From Planctomycetota bacterium (GTDB lineage: Bacteria; Planctomycetota; GCA-002687715; DRQF01): a stretch of 6,023 bases of DNA. Positions 1 through 4,640 of the stretch are shown in pieces. The position numbers and the translations under genes were made by a program. Below the pieces are notes generated by a model. It saw nothing but the letters and a program-made list of their open reading frames with translations. It did no database searches and was not told where the DNA came from. The stretch lies in the NCBI GenBank assembly GCA_015485455.1, contig WFTN01000578.1, forward strand, positions 1-6,023, read 5' to 3'. The first letter of the stretch is position 1. Each line of letters starts with the position of its first letter.

Positions 1-1
1 G

Positions 2-382
2 GGTCAGCCCTTAGTTGATCCTTTGAAGTACCAAAAGCAAGTAGCTCCCACGAAAATCGGGGCTCCTGGTGAAGTGGCCACTGTGAAGGTGCGCTACAAG
101 TTGCCTAACCAAAACGACAGCCGGGTGCGCATCCTCACAGTTGTGGACCAAGGAAAGTCTTATGGCGACGCTTCTACGGATTTCAAGTTATCTTCTTCTG
201 TGGCTCTCTTCGCCATGATCTTGTCGAGGTCACAATATGTTGGGCAGGCAAGCTTGGAGACGGCCTTTGAGTTGTCCTTGGGATCTTTCGGTGCAGAAAA
301 TGATCCAAGGGGCTTACGCAAGGAACTGAGTGGCTTGATTCAAGCCGCGAAAATCATTGCCAAGCAGACGCAACGTAAGTAA
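2..382 (+). CDS. VWA-domain protein, C-terminal YfbK-type (DUF3520) part, 5'-truncated
   Basis: This is the 3' end of a larger gene. The reading frame is open to the left window edge, and 126 residues precede the TAA at 380-382. The visible part begins GQPLVDPLKYQ, followed by a beta-rich stretch with VKVRYKLP and then a helical end (SSVALFAMILSRSQY, then RGLRKELSGLIQAAKII). This pattern matches the C-terminal domain (DUF3520) that follows the von Willebrand factor A domain in YfbK-like proteins. In that family a VxDPLxYQ-like motif opens the domain and a 'DF+ ... +VA.F...L..S.Y' block sits in its middle. The VWA domain with its MIDAS metal site would lie upstream, outside the window. Such proteins are usually exported or membrane-anchored, and their biochemical role is poorly known. 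The TTG at 23 lies inside the conserved motif and is not the true start. Family assignment is fairly sure; function is not. Confidence 0.82.
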   Translation, partial: GQPLVDPLKYQKQVAPTKIGAPGEVATVKVRYKLPNQNDSRVRILTVVDQGKSYGDASTDFKLSSSVALFAMILSRSQYVGQASLETAFELSLGSFGAENDPRGLRKELSGLIQAAKIIAKQTQRK

Positions 383-399
383 AAGGCGCGTTCTCCGGT

Positions 400-433
400 G
401 AAGAAACACCCAAGGCCTCTTGGGTGTTTCTTC
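400..433. terminator. Bidirectional hairpin terminator between convergent genes
   Basis: A perfect 15-bp inverted repeat: GAAGAAACACCCAAG (400-414), loop GCCT (415-418), and the exact reverse complement at 419-433. It lies 17 bases after the stop of the VWA gene and 13 bases after the stop of the minus-strand CBM9-like gene. The outer part of the stem is A-rich on one arm and T-rich on the other, so each strand's RNA ends the stem with a pyrimidine/U-rich run (GUUUCUUC on one strand, the same on the other). The plus strand continues into a C/T-rich tract. Position and symmetry fit a shared rho-independent terminator serving both directions. Confidence 0.85.
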
Positions 434-446
434 TTGCCCTTCTTTC

Positions 447-1544
447 TTAGCGATCTTTCCAGACACGTCCCAAGCGATTGATGTGCCATGTGCTCTTACC
501 GTCTGTACTCCTCATGGACATGTCGTATCCGTCTTTTGTAGCACTGATTGTCGGACGATTCTTCCTTCTTGTTTCTATCAACTCTTGGAACGGTTTTACG
601 TCCATATCCCAGCAATAGGTTTTCTTCTCGCGATGGTATTTCCTCTGGGCTCGATGATAGTCTCGGAGGATTCTCTTCGTTTCTTCTTCTGGCCTCATGA
701 CGAAGTCATCTTCTTCACCAACCAGTTTCTCAGAGAATTGAACGAAGGCCCAATCTTCTGGGCGGTGCATATTGATGACCCCTTGAGGGGTCCACGACCA
801 ATTCAATTCTGGCAGGCTCTTGCGTCGGCGATCCCTTTTCTTGACGTAGGTGCCGTTTTCTACGGTCCATCGCCATTGAACTCGAGAAGCGTTGATGCGC
901 CATTGTTCTCGATGATGAGGAGCCCCCTTGTGAAGCGCTCCTCCTTCCATAGATTTCCAGGGAATGGCGATCTCAATTGTCCAACCTCCATCGACATCAT
1001 GGGGATTGTTGAGGGTTCCATTGAGGTGGTAGTGGTAGAGAAGGCCTTCGATCTCCCACTTGTTGTTGGCTTTTCCGCCGTCTCTGTAGGGACGGTTGAG
1101 AGCTAGATCCCAAGTGGTGCCAAGGGCATTTACCTCCAACTCAAAATAGTTGTGGGTGTCGCCATCAGGATCAATGAAGACTTCGAAATCGTTATCTCTA
1201 TAGATGACGGAGTCATGCTTGCTGAGGCTGGCCTGCAAATCTGTTTCCTCCATTTCGACGCCGAAGTAAAGGTAGGTGTCATCCCAGAGCATCTTCATGC
1301 GGGTGCGAAAGTAAGGCGGTGTCTCTTCAGCACCCAAAATGTCCAGGAAATCGCTGGTCCAAGGGGCTCGGAGCCAGGAAGGATCATTGAGCTTGCCGTC
1401 ATGAACCAAAGGCCTACGAACTCGTTGGCAAACATAGCGCCGGGGCAGGTCCTGATTGGGAGCGACTTTGTCTCGGACCTTGCAGCTCAGAATAGATAGA
1501 ATTGCCAAGATTGGAATGAGCAAGGCCCACGCTAAAGTCTTCAT
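447..1544 (-). CDS. CBM9-like carbohydrate-binding lipoprotein
   Basis: A 365-residue protein of the 'carbohydrate-binding family 9-like' type. I start it at the ATG at 1544-1542, not at the in-frame ATG at 1646. From 1544 the protein opens with a signal peptide (MKTLAW, hydrophobic core, lipobox ILSC at residues 18-21), whereas the longer version buries this segment behind 34 residues of unsuitable sequence. Cys21 would be the lipidated residue. The CBM9-like beta-sandwich spans about residues 40-270. Family hallmarks are DGKLNDPSW (49-57), WDDTYLYFGVE (87-97), DNDFEVFIDPDGD (117-129) with the acidic loop and FELEVNALGTTWD, then GGWTIEIAIPW (186-196), RINASRVQW (216-224) and WSWTPQGVINMHRPEDWAFVQF (249-270). 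A charged, probably helical tail follows (about 280-320, rich in R, K and E). The expected role is binding a glycan at the cell envelope; the ligand cannot be told from sequence. The start overlaps the upstream gene's stop as ATGA, so translation is probably coupled, and no clear Shine-Dalgarno site is seen. It is the last gene of the operon. Confidence 0.85.
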   Translation of the reverse strand: MKTLAWALLIPILAILSILSCKVRDKVAPNQDLPRRYVCQRVRRPLVHDGKLNDPSWLRAPWTSDFLDILGAEETPPYFRTRMKMLWDDTYLYFGVEMEETDLQASLSKHDSVIYRDNDFEVFIDPDGDTHNYFELEVNALGTTWDLALNRPYRDGGKANNKWEIEGLLYHYHLNGTLNNPHDVDGGWTIEIAIPWKSMEGGALHKGAPHHREQWRINASRVQWRWTVENGTYVKKRDRRRKSLPELNWSWTPQGVINMHRPEDWAFVQFSEKLVGEEDDFVMRPEEETKRILRDYHRAQRKYHREKKTYCWDMDVKPFQELIETRRKNRPTISATKDGYDMSMRSTDGKSTWHINRLGRVWKDR

Positions 1545-2680
1545 TGGTTGAAATCTTGGCTTAAGATTTGAATTTGGGCCATATGTTTCTTCGAAAGAGC
1601 ACCTAAGTCGAATAGGGAAACACCATGGGCTCCGTTTGCCCGACACTCACGAATGGCTTTGCCCAGTTGATTTGGGTTAAGATCAGGTAAGTAGAGGCCA
1701 CTCATAAGCTTGGCTCGGCCCATGAGGTCTCGAACACCTTGGCGCGTACAAAAGCCAATCCATGCCTCATTCTTTTCATAGAAGTTGTGGTAGATCATGG
1801 GTAGGAAAATGTCCAACCGCCATTTGTCCCAATCCTGGCGCACCATCTGACGGGACATTTCCGGAAAAGGAAAAACTGCCGCGCTGATCTTCTTGCCCGC
1901 ATCATGAACCACATCACTCAGATGGTTGACGAAATCCGTCAGAGCATTCAGCCGCATCTGTCGCCATTCGTTACTGAGTTCCGGGTTCTTCATGAACAAG
2001 GGGTCATCGCCAAATTTGGCTTTGAAGGCGGCTCGGGCAATGGGGTGGTAGCCAAAATCATATTCGGGCATTTCCTGGTCTTGGACTAAACCATATTTGG
2101 GCTGGAGTCCGGTGGCCAGAATAACGTCGCAGAAACGTACATAGTCCAGGTGGACGGAGGCCAGCCCTTCGACGGCAGCGATGGCCTTGACTTTTTCTTC
2201 GATGTGTTGGCGGGCACCCGGGCTAAACGGGCTCAACCACTGGTAGTAGTTGACGTAGGCCCGATATTCCAAACTGTTCTTGCCTTGGCGGTTGACGGCG
2301 TACCAAGAGGGGTTCTTCATGGCGACTTTGTCGTTAGGTCGATTTAAGGTCCAAACCCAACCATGGATGCGTATGTTCTTGGCGGCAGCCAACCGAACCA
2401 TGCGCCCAAGTTCATCAGCTCCAGCGCCAAGGAAAAGATCCGTGATACCGACGTCGCGAAGCTCTTCCAGCCTTAGGCCCCAGTCTTCATCGCTCCTCTT
2501 GGCATTGCCGTGGGCCCACAGAGCGAATTGAAACGAGGGTTTCTCTTGTTGTTGCTGGTGTCCTCTGGGGGTTGAGCAAGCTCCTAAGACCATCAACAGC
2601 ATGGTCAAAGCGACTGTGGGCCAGATCGAAAGGCCAGGTGGTGACCATGTTTGGGTTATAGGAGCGGTTGAATTCAACAT
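1541..2680 (-). CDS. GHL10/DUF187-type glycoside hydrolase-like lipoprotein
   Basis: A 379-residue predicted lipoprotein with a TIM-barrel domain of the glycosyl hydrolase-like 10 (GHL10, DUF187) group. The N-terminus has a hydrophobic segment and a canonical lipobox LGAC at residues 32-35, then a low-complexity linker (QQQQ at 42-45). The n-region is about 20 residues long and has no Lys or Arg, which is unusual for a signal peptide. Barrel motifs in order: FALWAHG (52-58); LRDVGITDLFLGAG (74-87), the first strand-helix units; HGWVW (106-110); VHLDYVRF (176-183), the family's 'LDYxRY' strand, with Asp179 a likely active-site acid; KISAAVFPFPE (264-274); QDWDKW (282-287); and DIFLPMIYHNFY (290-301). 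The family is thought to act on glycans, but biochemical proof is sparse, so enzyme activity is inferred. It is the first gene of a two-gene operon and its TGA overlaps the next gene's ATG. No Shine-Dalgarno sequence precedes the ATG; the upstream bases read AATCTCCTTCC, consistent with a leaderless start. Confidence 0.8.
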   Translation of the reverse strand: MLNSTAPITQTWSPPGLSIWPTVALTMLLMVLGACSTPRGHQQQQEKPSFQFALWAHGNAKRSDEDWGLRLEELRDVGITDLFLGAGADELGRMVRLAAAKNIRIHGWVWTLNRPNDKVAMKNPSWYAVNRQGKNSLEYRAYVNYYQWLSPFSPGARQHIEEKVKAIAAVEGLASVHLDYVRFCDVILATGLQPKYGLVQDQEMPEYDFGYHPIARAAFKAKFGDDPLFMKNPELSNEWRQMRLNALTDFVNHLSDVVHDAGKKISAAVFPFPEMSRQMVRQDWDKWRLDIFLPMIYHNFYEKNEAWIGFCTRQGVRDLMGRAKLMSGLYLPDLNPNQLGKAIRECRANGAHGVSLFDLGALSKKHMAQIQILSQDFNQ

Positions 2681-2686
2681 GGAAGG

Positions 2687-2715
2687 AGATTACTTTTGGC
2701 ACCTTTGTTCGTCAA
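2687..2715 (-). promoter_or_regulatory. Candidate sigma-70-type promoter, possibly leaderless, for the lipoprotein operon
   Basis: On the minus strand, TTGACG (2715-2710) matches the -35 consensus TTGACA at five of six bases. After a 17-base spacer comes TAATCT (2692-2687), which keeps the important first T, second A and last T of the -10 box. The A of the GHL10-like start codon (2680) lies seven bases downstream of the -10 box, where transcription would normally begin. The mRNA would therefore have no leader, in line with the lack of a ribosome binding site. This is a motif match only; the -10 box is imperfect. Confidence 0.38.
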
Positions 2716-2721
2716 CGACAG

Positions 2722-2852
2722 GGGGAATTCCCCAGCTTTGCTTGCGGCGCGAGCGGAAATCTCTTATCAGAGTCGCCTTCCGAAAGATCAGTAGATTGTC
2801 GGTTCGAACCTCAATTGGGGTTCGCGGCGATGATTTGCCCAATTGCATGCAT
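2722..2852. promoter_or_regulatory. Palindrome-rich divergent control region
   Basis: This lies in the 187-bp gap between the minus-strand lipoprotein operon and the plus-strand SulP gene. Inverted repeats visible by eye: GGGGAATTCCCC (2722-2733, perfect 12 bp); CTCT/AGAG around a TATC loop (2761-2772), nested inside CGGAA (2754-2758) / TTCCG (2778-2782); GGTTCGAACC (2801-2810, perfect); CGAACCTCAATTGGGGTTCG (2805-2824, a 20-bp palindrome with one mismatched pair); and TGCATGCA (2844-2851). The hexamer GGTTCG or its complement occurs three times within 24 bases. Such symmetry is typical of dimeric regulator binding sites, but no regulator gene is in view and no known operator consensus is recognised. 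I could not find a convincing promoter for the SulP gene here. Confidence 0.4.
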
Positions 2853-2856
2853 CATT

Positions 2857-2861
2857 GAGGA
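2857..2861 (+). promoter_or_regulatory. Ribosome binding site of the SulP gene (decides a GTG start)
   Basis: GAGGA lies six bases before the GTG at 2868-2870. It is a good Shine-Dalgarno match at a normal distance, and it supports GTG as the start codon. No in-frame ATG lies near the expected N-terminus. Confidence 0.65.
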
Positions 2862-2867
2862 CAGATT

Positions 2868-4433
2868 GTGAAGCAAGGCGCCGCGCCTGATGCTCAGCCG
2901 ACTATTTCCGCTGGGCTCCTAAAAACTGAAGTATTGGCTGGCTTGACTGTGGCTTTGGCTCTCATCCCCGAAGCCGTGGCCTTCGCCATTGTTGCTGGGG
3001 TGGAACCCCTGGTTGGGCTCTATGCTGCCTTCATTGTTGGTTTGATTACGGCGGTCTTGGGTGGTCGTCCTGGCATGATCTCTGGGGCCACAGGGGCTTT
3101 GGCTATCGTTATGGTGAGCTTGGTTTCTGCTCATGGCGTGGAGTATCTCTTTGCCACGGTTGTGCTCATGGGAGTTATTCAAATGATCGCCGGGGCTTTG
3201 CGCTGGGGCAAGTTCATTCGCATGGTTCCCCATCCGGTCATGCTGGGTTTCGTGAATGGTTTGGCTGTGGTCATTTTCCTAGCGCAAATGGGACAATTCA
3301 AAGTTGATGATGGTTCCGGGAATATGGTGTGGATGACCGGCTCTCCTATGGCTTTGACCATGGGATTGGTCGCCATGACCATGATGATCATCTACTTGAT
3401 GCCCAAGCTCACCAAAGCGATCCCAGCACCTCTCATGGGGATTGGCACTGTGTCTGCCCTGGTTATTGGGTTTGACATGAATGTGCCTTCCGTGGGCGAC
3501 TTAGCCAGCATTGCTGGGGGCCTTCCTTCATTTCACCTTCCCTCCGTTCCTTTTAACCTTGAGAGCATCAAGATCATCTTACCCTACTCGGTGGTCTTAG
3601 CGGCCATCGGCTTGATTGAGTCTTTGCTGACATTGAACTTGGTCTCTGAAATGACAGAAACCAAAGGCGGAGCCAGTAAGGAATGCGCCGCTCAAGGTGT
3701 GGCCAACGTGGTGACCGGATTCTTTGGCGGCATGGGTGGTTGCGCTATGATCGGTCAGAGCATGATTAACGTCGAGTCTGGAGCCCGCACGAGAATCTCA
3801 GCCATCGCTGCAGCTTTGTTCTTGCTCGGATTTATTCTCTTTGGGGCCCCGCTTATTGAGCGCATCCCCTTGGCGGCCCTTGTGGGGGTTATGTTCATGG
3901 TCGTCATCGGCACCTTTGCTTGGCGCTCTTTGCAGATCATGCACCGCATTCCCAAGCAAGACGCATTTGTCATGATCTTGGTGACCTGCGTCACCGTCTA
4001 CAGTGATTTGGCCATGGCTGTCGTGGTTGGCGTTATTGTTTCAGCTTTGGGTTATGCTTGGTCGGCTGCAAAGCATCTTCATGCCGAACAAACCACAGGC
4101 CCAAATGGAGAACGTATTTACACCATTGCGGGTGTCTTATTCTTTGGCTCTACCACCAGCTTCCAAGAACTCTTCGATCCGAAGAATGATCCCAAAGAAG
4201 TGATCATCGATTTCAAGGATTCTCGAGTCATGGATTATTCAGGTTTGCAAGTCATCGATGCCTTAGCAGTGCGTTACGAGAAAGCTGGCAAGAATCTTCA
4301 TCTGCGCCACTTAAGCCCCGACTGCAAAAAACTCTTGCACCGTGCTGGAAAGCTCGTCGAAGTTTCTGTCTTGGAAGACCCCAAGTACGAAATCGCCGTC
4401 GACTACGCCGAAGAGTTCAATAAGAAGGGCTAG
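2868..4433 (+). CDS. SulP-family inorganic anion transporter with STAS domain
   Basis: A 521-residue inner-membrane transporter of the SulP/SLC26 family, starting at GTG behind a GAGGA site. The family moves sulfate, bicarbonate or related anions, usually with protons or sodium ions, and the substrate cannot be fixed from sequence. The membrane domain covers about residues 20-405, with many hydrophobic helices; the family fold is 14 segments in a 7+7 inverted repeat. Clear signatures are GLTVALALIPEAVAFA (25-40), the conserved first-helix motif, GVEPLVGLYAAF (44-55), GGRPGMISGATGA (65-77) at the third-helix region that lines the substrate site, and FFGGMGGCAMIGQSMIN (285-301) in the second repeat. 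A cytoplasmic STAS domain follows (about 418-505) with VIIDF and the loop DYSG (456-459), where the STAS consensus is D-S/x-S-G; Ser458 sits at the position that is phosphorylated in anti-sigma antagonists. Length and domain order are normal and the gene looks intact. No carbonic anhydrase or sulfate assimilation gene is adjacent to indicate the substrate. Confidence 0.93.
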   Translation: MKQGAAPDAQPTISAGLLKTEVLAGLTVALALIPEAVAFAIVAGVEPLVGLYAAFIVGLITAVLGGRPGMISGATGALAIVMVSLVSAHGVEYLFATVVLMGVIQMIAGALRWGKFIRMVPHPVMLGFVNGLAVVIFLAQMGQFKVDDGSGNMVWMTGSPMALTMGLVAMTMMIIYLMPKLTKAIPAPLMGIGTVSALVIGFDMNVPSVGDLASIAGGLPSFHLPSVPFNLESIKIILPYSVVLAAIGLIESLLTLNLVSEMTETKGGASKECAAQGVANVVTGFFGGMGGCAMIGQSMINVESGARTRISAIAAALFLLGFILFGAPLIERIPLAALVGVMFMVVIGTFAWRSLQIMHRIPKQDAFVMILVTCVTVYSDLAMAVVVGVIVSALGYAWSAAKHLHAEQTTGPNGERIYTIAGVLFFGSTTSFQELFDPKNDPKEVIIDFKDSRVMDYSGLQVIDALAVRYEKAGKNLHLRHLSPDCKKLLHRAGKLVEVSVLEDPKYEIAVDYAEEFNKKG

Positions 4434-4599
4434 GTATATGGGCGAGCGTCTGGCGGCGCGTGGCTTTTTACCCATCCTCGTCCATGGCTTATTTGTAAGG
4501 TTGCGGGTGAGTGGGCATTTCGAGAGCAATCGAGACTCGTTGCTTGAGATCTGACCTCACAAGAATGAAGGTGAGCGTTGATCTTTCGAATAAATAGTA
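4434..4599. other. Convergent spacer after the SulP gene, no gene seen
   Basis: This stretch holds no credible gene. A TTTTT run at 4465-4469 follows a G/C-rich stretch (4441-4464) but no strong stem can be drawn, so it is at best a weak terminator for the SulP transcript. Further on is a small imperfect hairpin at 4525-4544 (AGCAA, bulged T, CGA, loop GAC, TCG, TTGCT) without a U-run. A CTCAC/GTGAG pair (4556-4560 and 4571-4575) brackets a 10-base loop. Confidence 0.5.
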
Positions 4600-4623
4600 G
4601 GCAAGACGATTCTTCGACTTGCC
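4600..4623 (-). terminator. Hairpin downstream of the FG-GAP gene, probable terminator
   Basis: An inverted repeat GGCAAG (4600-4605) / CTTGCC (4618-4623) is followed inwards by a symmetric A-A mismatch and a CGA/TCG three-pair extension around a TTCT loop. It starts 18 bases past the TGA of the minus-strand gene. On that strand the stem is followed by TACTATTTATT, which is U-rich though interrupted. Position between convergent genes supports a terminator, mainly for the minus strand. The stem is modest, so efficiency is uncertain. Confidence 0.55.
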
Positions 4624-4640
4624 CACATCGGCGACATGAA

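Noticed and set aside
23..25. TTG as start of the first gene
   Set aside because: The frame continues to the left edge and the residues before it (VDP) belong to a conserved motif, so the gene is truncated by the window rather than starting here.
420..1106. Long plus-strand open frame (228 codons) opposite the CBM9-like gene
   Set aside because: It is antisense to a gene with clear family motifs, its translation resembles no family, it begins inside the terminator stem and it has no ribosome binding site.
1152..1499. Plus-strand open frame of 115 codons opposite the CBM9-like gene
   Set aside because: A shadow of the real minus-strand gene; the translation has no recognisable motif.
1545..1646. 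Upstream ATG at 1646 as start of the CBM9-like gene
   Set aside because: It would put 34 charged or Cys/Pro-containing residues before the lipoprotein signal and overlap the preceding gene by over 100 bases. The ATG at 1544 gives a proper signal peptide and a four-base coupling overlap.
2730..2822. tRNA-like signal: GGTTCGAACC resembles a T-arm, with CCCCAG and TTGGGG about 90 bases apart resembling an acceptor stem
   Set aside because: The T-stem has two mismatches and one wobble out of five pairs, and no D-arm or five-pair anticodon stem with a seven-base loop can be drawn. The TTCGAA core is better explained by a palindrome.
2601..2871. Short plus-strand open frames running up to the SulP start, with a GGAAGGAG sequence at 2681-2688
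   Set aside because: They overlap the start of the GHL10-like gene, are rich in unlikely residues with no recognisable domain, and the purine run has no well-placed start codon opening a credible gene.
4441..4469. Possible intrinsic terminator directly after the SulP gene
   Set aside because: There is a run of five T but only three- to four-base stems can be formed before it, too weak to call.
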